This document shows positions 48,161-57,045 of a stretch of 64,000 nucleotides of DNA, piece after piece. The notes beneath the pieces are model-generated. The model saw only the letters and a program-made list of their open reading frames with translations, was not told the DNA's origin and searched no databases. Positions within the stretch are counted from its first letter, which is position 1, and each line of letters opens with the position of its first letter. Origin of the DNA: Pseudarthrobacter sulfonivorans. Lineage in GTDB: Bacteria; Actinomycetota; Actinomycetes; Actinomycetales; Micrococcaceae. Location: the NCBI RefSeq assembly GCF_024391045.1, contig NZ_JANFCZ010000023.1, positions 1 to 64,000 of the forward strand, read 5' to 3'. Both the position numbers and the translations under genes were made by a program.

Positions 48161-48757
48161 TTGTCTGAGATTCTGAATGCAGAAGTCGCAAACGTCGAAG
48201 AGGGCGAGGTCAGCCGCCGCGGGGTGTTTAACGGTGTGGCATGGACGGTACCGGTCATTGTGGCTGCAGTCGGGGCCCCGCCCGCGTCGGCGTCACCGGG
48301 GCCGACGACGCCGCCAACGCCTCCGGCAGCATCCGGGTCAATTTCAGAAGGGACCCAACTTGTTACTTCCAGTGTGAGCAGCGCACACGATCGACCAGGC
48401 GTGACGGTGCCGGCCACGGTGAGTTTGAAAGACCTCGTCGGCGTAACTGGCAATGTCGAGGTTCAACTCACCATTACGCCGAAGGCGCTGGCTATAGGCA
48501 CCATCGCTCTTTCCACGGTCCACGTGGGGTCAACGTCTCTGTCCATTAGCAAGTCCGGCAACACCTTCACGTTTTCGTCCACGTTGCCGGCCGGTGCAAC
48601 AGTGCTCACCTTCAACCTGAGCGGCTTTATTTACAGCGCCAAGAAGCAGGATTCAGGCACGTTCGATGTGACTTCGCTGATTACGTTTCAACAGGGTACG
48701 GCGACCAAACAGCTGAAGCCGGTGGGCCCTTCTATTACGCTGCCGCAACTGAAGTGA
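48161..48757 (+). CDS. Twin-arginine secreted protein of unknown function
   Basis: A 198-residue exported protein starting at TTG 48161 behind AGGGGCG. The Tat motif SRRGVFNG is followed by a hydrophobic segment and an AxA cleavage region (APPASA, near 45). The mature part begins with a Pro/Thr/Ser-rich stretch and then resembles a small beta-rich domain full of Thr/Ser/Val. It is the first gene of a coupled rightward set; its stop overlaps the PqqD-like start (GTGA). It has no LPXTG and no lipobox. It could be the substrate of the following modification enzymes. Confidence 0.7.
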   Translation: MSEILNAEVANVEEGEVSRRGVFNGVAWTVPVIVAAVGAPPASASPGPTTPPTPPAASGSISEGTQLVTSSVSSAHDRPGVTVPATVSLKDLVGVTGNVEVQLTITPKALAIGTIALSTVHVGSTSLSISKSGNTFTFSSTLPAGATVLTFNLSGFIYSAKKQDSGTFDVTSLITFQQGTATKQLKPVGPSITLPQLK

Positions 48758-49044
48758 CCACTAACGTTGCCTGGCGCCGCAGTGCCGACGTCGCCCAAGT
48801 CCGCACCCACTCATCAAACCGCGTTGCCCTGCTGCACCTCGACGCAAACCAGCCGGTGGTCCTCGAAGGTACGGCAGCGACCATATGGGACTTGATCGAC
48901 GGCCGGCGCGACCAGTCGGACGTCATCGCTGAGCTGGAAGTGACTTTCGAGGACGCAACCGGCCAAATTCATGCCCAGGTTGAAGCCTTCCTGGCCAGCC
49001 TTGCAGCCCAGCAGCTGATTGAACCTGCCAGCGCCGCCAGCTAA
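48754..49044 (+). CDS. PqqD family peptide-binding protein
   Basis: A 96-residue PqqD-like (RiPP-recognition-element type) protein: RVALLHLDANQPVVLEGTAATIWDLIDG in the middle, and a helix IHAQVEAFLASLAAQQLIE at the end. PqqD proteins act as chaperones that bind the leader of a modified peptide and present it to an enzyme. The GTG start overlaps the stop of the secreted-protein gene. A second PqqD domain is fused to the following kinase-like protein. Confidence 0.8.
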   Translation: MTTNVAWRRSADVAQVRTHSSNRVALLHLDANQPVVLEGTAATIWDLIDGRRDQSDVIAELEVTFEDATGQIHAQVEAFLASLAAQQLIEPASAAS

Positions 49045-49076
49045 TAACAACATCAGCTTCAGATTCGGGGGGAATC

Positions 49077-50279
49077 ATGAGCGATAGCAACGTACAAGTG
49101 GCCTGGGTGCCACTGCAGTTTGAGGAAATACCGGTCGGACGGGACCCGCTGTGCCTGAACGTCTTGGGCGTTGAGTTCACTGTCCGCTGGGGCCGGGGGG
49201 TGACTGCGGAGCAGCGGGAGAGAATGCGCTCAGCGTGGGCGCGGTGTGCCAGTGACAGGGCACCGCACCCTCCATCACTGCCGAGGGAACCCAATGGCTC
49301 GCAGCCATTCTCAGCGTCCGTCACCTTTGACTCCGGAAGGAACGACGTCGGCACGTTTGCCTTGCAGGCCGCTTCCTTTGATGAGCTGGCTGAGGACCTC
49401 ACCTCTCGCCTCACCATCGCCGCGATTCTGGCCAATGCGGGCGAGCTCACCATGCTGCACGCGTGCGGTGTGGCTGATCCGTCCACCGGAGCCGTGGTGG
49501 GGCTTGTCGCCAGGTCGGGGACCGGCAAGACCACCGCGGCCTCCGTGATGGCGGGAAACTACGGTTACGTGACGGACGAGACCGTCGCCATCAGGCCCGA
49601 CGGCTCCGTCGTTCCGTACCCCAAGCCCCTCTCAGTGAAGCAGGAGAACGTCGTTCCGAAGCTCCAATTGGGTCCGGACGAACTCGGACTCCAGCCGGCG
49701 CCCGCCAACCCATTCATCCAGTCCATCGTGCTGCTCGACCGGGTTGAAGGTACGCACCCGGTCCTCCCGACTCTGAACAAGGTGCCACTTGCCGACGCCC
49801 TGCTCGCACTGATCCCGGATTCCTCCTCGCAAGGGGAAATCGACCAGCCGCTGCAGTCCTTGTGCCGCTTGATCGACAGCGTTGGGGGAGTCTGGCAGGC
49901 GACGTATTCGGAAGCCGCCGATCTGCCCGAAGTCATAGCGCCGTTGTTCAAACAGCAGCTCCCCACGCAGCCCGAGTGGACTGCGCCTGGACTCGAAATC
50001 GAAGCCGGTCACATCCCGGCCAGCTACATCCGCCGGGCGACGGCCAAGGACGCCGTGACCATCGGCGACGACCTGCTGGTCATGTTGGACAACGAGATCC
50101 TACGGCTGAGCGGTACCGGGCCGGCCATCTGGGAAGCCACCGCCGGCCCCATAACGGTGGACCAGATCGCCGAAGAAGTCGGCAAGGTGCACGGCCGCCC
50201 GGAAGGCTACCGGGACGCCGTCTCCGAAGCAGTCAATCAACTCATTGCGAAATCAGTCTTGGAACTCGGCAGCAACTAA
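49077..50279 (+). CDS. HPr-kinase-like protein fused to a PqqD domain
   Basis: A 400-residue protein. Residues about 110-290 form an HPr kinase/phosphatase-like P-loop domain with Walker A GLVARSGTGKTT (142-153) and the acidic YVTDETV (about 164-170). Residues about 318-398 are a PqqD domain (LLVMLDNEILRLSGTGPAIWEATAG). No canonical HPrK phosphoserine-loop context or PTS gene is nearby, so it is unlikely to act on HPr. Related HprK-like kinases phosphorylate lasso peptides. The N-terminal 100 residues are unassigned. Confidence 0.75.
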   Translation: MSDSNVQVAWVPLQFEEIPVGRDPLCLNVLGVEFTVRWGRGVTAEQRERMRSAWARCASDRAPHPPSLPREPNGSQPFSASVTFDSGRNDVGTFALQAASFDELAEDLTSRLTIAAILANAGELTMLHACGVADPSTGAVVGLVARSGTGKTTAASVMAGNYGYVTDETVAIRPDGSVVPYPKPLSVKQENVVPKLQLGPDELGLQPAPANPFIQSIVLLDRVEGTHPVLPTLNKVPLADALLALIPDSSSQGEIDQPLQSLCRLIDSVGGVWQATYSEAADLPEVIAPLFKQQLPTQPEWTAPGLEIEAGHIPASYIRRATAKDAVTIGDDLLVMLDNEILRLSGTGPAIWEATAGPITVDQIAEEVGKVHGRPEGYRDAVSEAVNQLIAKSVLELGSN

Positions 50280-50309
50280 CAAACACGAACTTGAACGATA
50301 GGGACCACC

Positions 50310-51914
50310 ATGAGCGTCACAACAGCCACCCCGGGGGAGGCGCAGGCAGGCCTGGACCTGAACGACTACCTGCGCGTGGTCCGCACGTACTGGAAGGCGA
50401 TCATCGCGTTCACCCTGCTAGCCACGCTCGCAGCGTTCGGCTGGACGGTCCTGCAGCCCAAGATCTACTCCTCCGATTCCAGCGGAATTGTGGTGACGCC
50501 CGGCTCGGACAACGTCAGCCTCTCCCTTGCCGGCGACAGCCTGGCCAAGGCGAAGGTCAAGAACTACGAGTCCGTGGCGAAGTCGCGGCTCGTCGCGGAC
50601 CGCGTCATCGCAGACCTGCAACTCAAGACGACCGCAGACGCCCTCCTCGGCTCCATCAGTGTGAAAGTCCCCCTGGACACCGCGGAGATCAGGGTGACCG
50701 CCCAGTCGGCTGACCCGGCCACCGCCCAGCGTGTGGCCGATGCGTGGGTCAACGGCCTCGCCGCCCAGGTGGAAGCCATCGAAACGGCACCTCCCGCCGC
50801 GACTGTTGTGGAGTCAGGTACCTCAGCAACGCCCGACGCCGGAGCATCAGGTGCCGCCCCTGCGTCGGCCGTTCGGGTGCTTCCGTTGGGCAAAGCGGTG
50901 CTGCCGTCCAGTCCTGTGTCGCCCAACGTGAAGCTCTCGCTCGCGCTTGGCGCGCTGGTCGGCCTCGCCCTCGGCACGGCCTACGCGCTGGTCCGCCGGC
51001 ACTTGGACCACCGGATCCGCGGCGCCGTGGAGATCGAGCAGCTCTTCGGGGTTCCCGTCATCGGAACCCTCCCCGTGGACCACCGCCTGGATGAAAGAAG
51101 CACCGTCCTGGACGCCGGGACCGCCACTCACGTCCACGACGCCGGCGGGGCAATGGCCGAGGCCCTCCGCGAACTGCGCACCAACCTCAGCTTCCTGGAC
51201 GTGGACCAGCCGCCGCGCATCATTGTGGTCACCAGCTCCGTGCAGTCAGAGGGAAAGTCCACGGTGACGGCCAACCTCGCGGTCACCATGGCGGCCGCCG
51301 GCGAGAACGTAGTAGTGGTCGACGGCGACCTCCGCCGCCCCACGCTGGTGGACGTCTTCAACCTGGTTCCGGGAGCCGGGGTCACCGACGTTCTGACCGG
51401 CACCGCAACGCTGGACGATGTCCTCCAGCCGTGGGGTGCCCTGCCGAACCTCTCGGTCCTGGGGTCGGGCCGCATCCCGCCGAACCCCAGTGAGCTGCTG
51501 GGGTCCCGTGCCATGAAGAACATGCTGAACACGCTCGCCGAGAATGCTGTAGTCCTCATTGACGCTCCGCCGCTGCTCCCGGTGACGGATGCCGCCGTCC
51601 TTTCCCGCGCGGCTGACGGCGCTATCGTGGTGATCCGGACGGGCAGGACCACGCAGGAGCAGCTGGCAGGATCGCTGGGGAACCTGGACAAGGTCAAGGG
51701 CCGGATCCTGGGTGCGGTCCTCAACTACGTGCCCACCCGGGGAAATGGCTCTTACTCCTATTACGGGACGTACAAGTCGGCGCCCGCCCCCGCGGCGATC
51801 GAGTCGCTTGCCTCGGACTCTGCCACGCGTTGGACGACTGTTGGCCCCCAGCGGCACGGCGTGGAGGAAAGCCTCCACGAATCGGTGTCGTCCGGCCGCC
51901 GGGCCCGGGTCTAG
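50310..51914 (+). CDS. Polysaccharide co-polymerase with BY-kinase (Wzz-Wzc type)
   Basis: A 534-residue membrane protein. An N-terminal Wzz domain has two membrane helices (about 30-48 and 208-228) around an extracytoplasmic segment. The cytoplasmic bacterial tyrosine kinase shows Walker A (SVQSEGKST, about 308-318), Walker A' (VVVDGDLRRP) and Walker B (LIDAPPLLP). A C-terminal Tyr cluster YSYYGTY (482, 484, 485, 488) suits autophosphorylation. It controls chain length or export of the polysaccharide. The protein follows the HprK-like gene by 30 bp. Confidence 0.92.
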   Translation: MSVTTATPGEAQAGLDLNDYLRVVRTYWKAIIAFTLLATLAAFGWTVLQPKIYSSDSSGIVVTPGSDNVSLSLAGDSLAKAKVKNYESVAKSRLVADRVIADLQLKTTADALLGSISVKVPLDTAEIRVTAQSADPATAQRVADAWVNGLAAQVEAIETAPPAATVVESGTSATPDAGASGAAPASAVRVLPLGKAVLPSSPVSPNVKLSLALGALVGLALGTAYALVRRHLDHRIRGAVEIEQLFGVPVIGTLPVDHRLDERSTVLDAGTATHVHDAGGAMAEALRELRTNLSFLDVDQPPRIIVVTSSVQSEGKSTVTANLAVTMAAAGENVVVVDGDLRRPTLVDVFNLVPGAGVTDVLTGTATLDDVLQPWGALPNLSVLGSGRIPPNPSELLGSRAMKNMLNTLAENAVVLIDAPPLLPVTDAAVLSRAADGAIVVIRTGRTTQEQLAGSLGNLDKVKGRILGAVLNYVPTRGNGSYSYYGTYKSAPAPAAIESLASDSATRWTTVGPQRHGVEESLHESVSSGRRARV

Positions 51915-51923
51915 GTCCTCCGT

Positions 51924-52835
51924 ATGGAAGACGAAGGTACGGATACGCAGCTCAACATTCCTGAGGCCGTCCTGTTGGGCCATGCCATGGTGCAACGGGT
52001 GGCGAACGGCTTGGGCATCCGGGCATTTTTCATCAAGGGGCCAGCGAGTGTGGTCCAAGGGCTACGAATGCCCAAGACATCCGGTGATGTGGACGTCTTT
52101 GTGCACCCGGCCGATCTCGAATCGATGGTTGGTGGGTTGCAGGAACGAGGCTGGCGTGAGCGCCCGGTGGATCTGGACAGCCTGACCTTTCCGAAGCACT
52201 CGGTGACTGTCCATCACCCAGAGTGGCCCTGTTGCATCGATGTCCACTACCGGTTTCCCGGCATGGAGAATGCCCCTGAGGATTCCTATGAGGTGATGTG
52301 GGCGAACACCGAGGTCCTCGGACTGGCCGGGCAGGGGGTAAGGGTGCCGGCCAAGGAGCTGGGGATCCTCCTTCTTGCCCTCCATGCACTGCGCTCGCCA
52401 CACCTGCTGGCCTGCAATGCGGAACTTAGGTTTCTGGCGGAGCTCACTGAACGTGAGGCGCACGCTCCCGCCATCCTGGACCTTGCCCAGGCCACAGGCT
52501 CTCTGGCCGCCGTGCGTCCCTTCCTCGGGGATCTGCTTGCTCCGAACGTGGCCGTCGAGTGGCCGGAGGCGTCCACTGAATGGCGGAACCGTGTCTTGGC
52601 CAAGGAGCCGGGCAGTGCCCGGCTGATCGCTATTGCCCAGGCTCCTTGGCAGGACAAGCCGGGGATGCTGTTCCGGGCGGTCTTCCCGGCACCGGAAGTG
52701 CATCTGTCCCGGGACATTTACGCTGACATGTCCCTACGAGGTCGTCTCAAGTCCCACCGCGCCAGGTGGTCCCGGTTCTTGCATTCGGCACCCCATATTG
52801 TGAGGGACCTTCGTCGACGCCGGCACGGTGGTTGA
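51924..52835 (+). CDS. Nucleotidyltransferase family protein (NTP_transf_5)
   Basis: A 303-residue cytoplasmic protein of the NTP_transf_5 type. The N-terminal AFFIKGPASVVQGLRMPKTSGDVDVFVHPAD contains the nucleotidyltransferase pattern, with the metal-binding Asp pair in SGDVDVFV. HRDYH-like CIDVHYRFPG may give the third acidic residue. Members are found near HprK-like kinases in peptide modification and in exopolysaccharide loci. One lasso-peptide homologue is reported to add sugar to a phosphoserine. Its substrate here is unknown. It is followed by the second galU after 81 bp. Confidence 0.72.
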   Translation: MEDEGTDTQLNIPEAVLLGHAMVQRVANGLGIRAFFIKGPASVVQGLRMPKTSGDVDVFVHPADLESMVGGLQERGWRERPVDLDSLTFPKHSVTVHHPEWPCCIDVHYRFPGMENAPEDSYEVMWANTEVLGLAGQGVRVPAKELGILLLALHALRSPHLLACNAELRFLAELTEREAHAPAILDLAQATGSLAAVRPFLGDLLAPNVAVEWPEASTEWRNRVLAKEPGSARLIAIAQAPWQDKPGMLFRAVFPAPEVHLSRDIYADMSLRGRLKSHRARWSRFLHSAPHIVRDLRRRRHGG

Positions 52836-52916
52836 ACCGGTCTGAATCCGTTGTGGAAACCCGTAAAGATCAGCCGTGATTGCCGCTATGGTCCATCGAT
52901 TTTGTAAGGTTCACTC

Positions 52917-53807
52917 ATGACAATGGGGAAATCAATTACAAAAGCCGTCATTCCTGCTGCCGGGCTGGGGACTCGATTCCTGCCCGCCACCAAGGCGATG
53001 CCGAAGGAAATGCTGCCCGTGGTGGACCGGCCGGCCATCCAGTACGTCGTAGAGGAAGCTGTCAAAGCCGGACTCGACGACATTCTGATGATCACCGGGC
53101 GCAGCAAGCGTGCCCTCGAGGACCATTTCGACCGCGCCCCCGGCTTGGAACGGACTCTTGAGCTGAAAGGCGACAGGCAGCGCCTTGCATCGGTCCAGGA
53201 GGCCTCGGATCTTGGCCCCATCCACTATGTCCGTCAGGGCGAGGCCAAAGGCCTGGGTCACGCGGTGCTGTGCGCGCAGCAGCACGTGGGCGACGAGCCT
53301 TTCGCAGTGTTGCTGGGTGATGACCTGATCGACGAGGTAGAGGATCTGCTCACCACCATGATGGAGGTGCAGCAGAAGACGGGCGGCTCTGTGATCGCCT
53401 TGATCGAGGTGGATCACTCGCAGATCAGCGCCTACGGTTGCGCGGACATCACAGCCATCGACGGCCAAGACTACGTCCGGGTCAACAGCTTGGTGGAGAA
53501 GCCGGCGGTTGGCGAGGCGCCGTCGAACTTGGCCGTCATCGGCAGGTATGTACTGCACCCGTCCGTCTTCGGTGTTCTGGAGAATACGGCACCGGGCCGC
53601 GGCGGAGAGATCCAACTGACCGATGCCCTCCAGACTCTGGCTGCTGGCGAGGGCGAAGGCTCCGGTGTCTACGGCGTGGTCTTCAAAGGCCGCCGTTATG
53701 ACACGGGCGACAAGCTGAGCTATCTTAAGGCCGTCATCACACTGGCCTCCGAGCGTGTGGAGTTCGGCGAGGACCTGAAGACGTGGCTGAAGGGCTTCGT
53801 GGGCTGA
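52917..53807 (+). CDS. galU: UTP-glucose-1-phosphate uridylyltransferase, paralogue 2
   Basis: A 296-residue GalU with the same intact motifs as the copy at 43258 and about 85% identity. The protein begins MTMGKSITKAVIPAAGLGTR. It belongs to the EPS locus by position: UDP-glucose is the substrate of the Ugd enzyme at 57046. A hairpin just downstream (53833-53868) suits its terminator. The duplication means UDP-glucose supply may be regulated separately for the capsule. Confidence 0.95.
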   Translation: MTMGKSITKAVIPAAGLGTRFLPATKAMPKEMLPVVDRPAIQYVVEEAVKAGLDDILMITGRSKRALEDHFDRAPGLERTLELKGDRQRLASVQEASDLGPIHYVRQGEAKGLGHAVLCAQQHVGDEPFAVLLGDDLIDEVEDLLTTMMEVQQKTGGSVIALIEVDHSQISAYGCADITAIDGQDYVRVNSLVEKPAVGEAPSNLAVIGRYVLHPSVFGVLENTAPGRGGEIQLTDALQTLAAGEGEGSGVYGVVFKGRRYDTGDKLSYLKAVITLASERVEFGEDLKTWLKGFVG

Positions 53808-53832
53808 GGTCCTCTACCACTCTCTAGTGCCC

Positions 53833-53868
53833 CTACAGGCCCGTCGCTGACAGGCTGCGGGCCTGTAG
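53833..53868 (+). terminator. Terminator of galU paralogue 2, overlapping vanZ end
   Basis: CTACAGGCCCG (53833-53843) and CGGGCCTGTAG (53858-53868) form a perfect 11-bp stem with a 14-nt loop, followed by TCGTTTC. On the other strand it encodes the last codons of the VanZ-like gene, whose stop begins at 53835. Confidence 0.5.
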
Positions 53869-54276
53869 TCGTTTCAGGGTGGTTAGGGCCAGCAGGGCGC
53901 CAATGACAGCGCCTGCGGTATTTGTGACAATGTCCAGCGGGCTCGCGAACCGGTTGTGAAGAAACAGTTGCTGGCCGAGTTCGATTAGCCCGGATACCAG
54001 CAAACCGAGTGCCCCGATCTGCCACCACTGTTTCTCGGCAAATGCCAGTGAGGAGACTGCGCCCAGGGGGACGAAAAGCATCACGTTAGCGGACGCCTCC
54101 ACGAACTGATAGTTGAACCATGACGGAATTCCGTGGTCATGGAGGAAATGCAGAATTCTAGCGAGATCGCCTTGGACAGGCTGGTCCACGGGGCTGGGCC
54201 AAAACGCAATGAACGCCAGAGGTACCAACATGGCGACGAGGATCTTGCGCCACAGCCCATAACTCTCAATGTATTT
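53833..54276 (-). CDS. VanZ family membrane protein, start uncertain
   Basis: A VanZ-like membrane protein of about 147 residues with four helices. The family pattern FWPSPVDQP...ANVMLFVPLGAVSSLAF...ELGQQLFLHNRFASPLDIVTNTAGAVIGALLA is clear. VanZ proteins are linked to glycopeptide resistance or wall metabolism, but most are of unknown function. The TTG at 54276 with GGAG 4 bp upstream is chosen; ATG 54231 would also give the core, while the frame from 54354 overlaps a terminator. Confidence 0.7.
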   Translation of the reverse strand, partial: KYIESYGLWRKILVAMLVPLAFIAFWPSPVDQPVQGDLARILHFLHDHGIPSWFNYQFVEASANVMLFVPLGAVSSLAFAEKQWWQIGALGLLVSGLIELGQQLFLHNRFASPLDIVTNTAGAVIGALLALTTLKRLQARSLSATGL

Positions 54277-54322
54277 CAAGGAGCTCCAAGGTTCGGTGGT
54301 TGAGCCTGTCGGATTAAAGGCA

Positions 54323-54359
54323 AGAGGGTGGTTCTCCAGTTTCCGGAGAACCACCCTCT
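54323..54359 (-). terminator. Rho-independent terminator of the LANTG protein gene
   Basis: The 15-bp perfect stem AGAGGGTGGTTCTCC/GGAGAACCACCCTCT (54323-54337 and 54345-54359) has a 7-nt loop. On the minus strand it is followed by TGCCTTTAATCC. It lies 27 bp after the stop of the LANTG gene. Confidence 0.85.
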
Positions 54360-54385
54360 GGCTTTAGTACTTGCAGGTGCTGCAG

Positions 54386-54991
54386 TTACGCGGCAGCCTC
54401 ATTCTTGGCGCGGCGGCGGACAACAACTACGGAAGCCGCGCCAGCGGCCAGTGCGCCTGCGCCCACGATCGTCCAGAGGATCAGGCCCGAGTCAGCGCCT
54501 GTGTTGGCGAGACCGCCGGTGTTGGCAAGCGGAGCGCCGCCGGTATTGGCCAGCCCAGCGCCATTGGCGTAGGCCGGGTCTACCACAACGGTGACAGGAC
54601 CAACGGTGTTACCGCTGGTGTTGCCCGTGGCGGTGATCGAGTAGGTACCGGCTTCGGTGATGGTGATCGGCACCGAGAAGTTGCCCTGGGCGTCCGCCTG
54701 GGTGCTGAGCGTCTGCGGCTCGGTAACGACGTTGATCCTCGAGCTCACTGATCGGTTACCGACTGCGGCTCCTGTGGCGGCAGGCGGGTTGCCCGGGGTT
54801 ACCCGAATGGTGAGGGTCTCACCAGCGAAGGGACCGCGGCCGCGGAACACGAACGATTCGCCCGGGCCAACAGTTCCGTCTGAAACGGCGGCCTGCGGCG
54901 GAATGGCCGGGTAGTTGGCGGCGATGGCCGGCGCGGTGCCCACCAGTGCCAGTGAGCCTGCGAGTGCGAGTGCTGCGAGTGCTTTTTTCAT
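54386..54991 (-). CDS. Sortase-anchored surface protein with three LANTG motifs
   Basis: A 201-residue cell-wall protein. A signal peptide (1-25, cleaved after AIA) is followed by a beta-rich domain (about 35-140) resembling bacterial Ig-like modules. The C-terminus has LANTG at 147-151, 155-159 and 161-165, then a membrane helix (168-190) and RRRAKNE. LAXTG is the sorting signal of class E sortases of high-GC actinobacteria. Normally one copy is present; here three lie within 19 residues. It is last of the leftward EPS genes. Confidence 0.87.
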   Translation of the reverse strand: MKKALAALALAGSLALVGTAPAIAANYPAIPPQAAVSDGTVGPGESFVFRGRGPFAGETLTIRVTPGNPPAATGAAVGNRSVSSRINVVTEPQTLSTQADAQGNFSVPITITEAGTYSITATGNTSGNTVGPVTVVVDPAYANGAGLANTGGAPLANTGGLANTGADSGLILWTIVGAGALAAGAASVVVVRRRAKNEAAA

Positions 54992-55171
54992 GGTTGTCCC
55001 CCCGGAGACGTTTAAGTTTGTGTATCCGATTTCTTGAGGAGGTTCCTCTCCGCACGAGACCTGTACGGAAATCCCGGATAAATATCCCAAAAAGACGTTA
55101 CCACTACTGTCGAAAGGAGAGCAACGTCAATCAAGACGGTTTACATAGTGTTAACGCGCTGTCTATGACTG

Positions 55172-57043
55172 CTACCCACACGATTGGTTCTCTGTGGGCA
55201 GGATCACATCCTTGACATTCTGGACGGTAGGCGTGACAACTACGTTAGGTTCCGTGTGTTGAACGATCTTCCCAAAAGTGAAGTCAATTGACCTGCTCTC
55301 TCCCGGGGCGAGCAGAATTGCCACTACGCCGACAGGGCGGTTGCTATGCCGGTAAGGGGCGAAATCGGTTCTTTGTCCGTCCAGCTTGGCTGTCTCTACG
55401 TAGGCCTGGACAGGGCCATAGGCCACGATGTTGGTTTGCACTGATCCGGCGGGCACCCCGAATGCCCCACCGCCGGTGACATAATCCGGCAGGGACTTAG
55501 CTGCGTCAGCGGGTGCAGTGTTGGTGCTGGTTATACGGACGGTTGTCTGTTCATAACCGTTTTGGGCGCATTCCTTCACTAACTGCACTGTGCGTTTGAC
55601 GTGGTAGTCCATTTTGGCCCCGGTGCCGTCGTTGAAGTAGACGCCAAATTGGGCAGGAGCAACGCTCGGTCCGGCAATCGAACCGCTCAGGGCATACTTG
55701 CCTATCACGGACTGTTCCGACGGCGCCCCAGACCAGACCAAGACCCGGCCTTCTTCCACACCTTTAGTGAGTCCCTTGATCAGGCCCTTGGCCTCGCCTT
55801 TTCCGCTGGATAGTGCCGCGAAGGTCTCCTGTGCCACGCCTGCAAAGTAGGCATCCTGGAGTTTGGGTTGCTGAATCTTGGCATAAACGTCGGACAGCAA
55901 TGTCTTGACAACATTTTGACCATTCAGTTCGGTGGGAAGTCCGCGGCTGGCGAGTGCAATGAGCTCCGGGTGAGTGATCTTTACCGGCCCCGTGGCGTCC
56001 AGTACATAGCCAAGTGCAACAGGGTCAATAGAGATGACGCCGTCCACGTGCTGCCCCGTTTTGCGCTCCCACATGGCTTGCGCTGTGCCGGCCGCAGTGG
56101 GGAAGTCCGGAGTCAGGTTCACGTCCTGCATGTACTTGCCTAATCGGCTGGAGTAGATTTGCTGCTGCTCAGGCTCCACAGGCAAGGTGGGAGACATGAT
56201 GCCGACGTCGGTGGCGCTGCTCTGGGAGCCCAGCGTCAGACTGCCTTTATCAAGGGTAAGAACTGCCAGCGCACCAGGTATGCCGCCTGAAGCCCGAGTC
56301 TCGGCATTGTTTTGGATCATTAGGAGGTAGTTACGTGGTGTTTGTGCGCCGAGCATTCCCGGCGCAAGATTTGCAGCGTCGGCGGCTGCGTCGAGAGTGC
56401 CGGTGAGGTCTTGCAACTGGTCCCGGGCGCTAGTTAAGGGGTTGGCGACTTGGGAGAGCAGCTTCGTGGCGTCGACTTGACCCAGTCTGTCTGCTGAAAG
56501 CCGTACGGCATTCGCCGCACCGCTAATACTCGGTGAGGCTGCCTTGAGCGGTTCAAGATCCGTACCAGAGCTTCCCGGCAGAAGCGTTTCCCAATTGAGG
56601 GAGCCGTAAACTTTTGCTAGTGGTTCAAGGCCCAGAGCAGCCACGTCATCGGCAGAGCGGGCCACCTCGGCAACGGCACTGAAGTTAGAGCCAAGACCGG
56701 GCAGTCCCGCCGCCAGCGTCCAGAGCGGATCGTCCGCAGACTGCTTCGCGGTTGATGTGTGGGCGCGAATTTGACCAACCGTATTAGCAGCTCCTTCCGC
56801 GTTGTCGGAGGCGATCTCCTCCCTGAGGGTGGGGATCAGCCGCGTGGCCCCGGTCAGCTCAGTGTTAATCTCGGAAGCTTTGTTGCCAAGCCACGCTGCC
56901 CCGGCCGCTGCAAGAAGGACGACGCCGGCCAATGAAGCCCCGACGAAAAGGAACCGTCCACGATTACGCTTTCGTCCGGATCTCGACGGCCGTCGTGTTC
57001 GATTCGGCGCGTTCGTAACTGAAGAGCCCTGAGATTCAGCCAT
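55172..57043 (-). CDS. DUF4012 domain-containing protein
   Basis: A 623-residue membrane-anchored protein with a basic cytoplasmic N-terminus and one membrane helix (about 31-52). A large extracytoplasmic region follows, containing the DUF4012 domain (about 240-440, beginning NYLLMIQNNAETRASGGIPGALAVL). DUF4012 proteins are common in actinobacterial polysaccharide loci; function unknown. The ATG at 57043 is just after the ugd stop at 57046, so the two are coupled. A frame running from 57091 overlaps ugd and is rejected. Confidence 0.83.
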   Translation of the reverse strand: MAESQGSSVTNAPNRTRRPSRSGRKRNRGRFLFVGASLAGVVLLAAAGAAWLGNKASEINTELTGATRLIPTLREEIASDNAEGAANTVGQIRAHTSTAKQSADDPLWTLAAGLPGLGSNFSAVAEVARSADDVAALGLEPLAKVYGSLNWETLLPGSSGTDLEPLKAASPSISGAANAVRLSADRLGQVDATKLLSQVANPLTSARDQLQDLTGTLDAAADAANLAPGMLGAQTPRNYLLMIQNNAETRASGGIPGALAVLTLDKGSLTLGSQSSATDVGIMSPTLPVEPEQQQIYSSRLGKYMQDVNLTPDFPTAAGTAQAMWERKTGQHVDGVISIDPVALGYVLDATGPVKITHPELIALASRGLPTELNGQNVVKTLLSDVYAKIQQPKLQDAYFAGVAQETFAALSSGKGEAKGLIKGLTKGVEEGRVLVWSGAPSEQSVIGKYALSGSIAGPSVAPAQFGVYFNDGTGAKMDYHVKRTVQLVKECAQNGYEQTTVRITSTNTAPADAAKSLPDYVTGGGAFGVPAGSVQTNIVAYGPVQAYVETAKLDGQRTDFAPYRHSNRPVGVVAILLAPGESRSIDFTFGKIVQHTEPNVVVTPTVQNVKDVILPTENQSCG

Positions 57044-57045
57044 GG

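Noticed and set aside
48161..52835. Lasso-peptide cluster
   Set aside because: HprK-like and NTP_transf_5 genes occur in such clusters, but no asparagine-synthetase-like cyclase, no transglutaminase-like leader protease and no short precursor are seen here.
54277..54354. Longer VanZ start at 54354
   Set aside because: It would begin inside the terminator hairpin of the LANTG gene; the TTG at 54276 or ATG at 54231 suits the family better.
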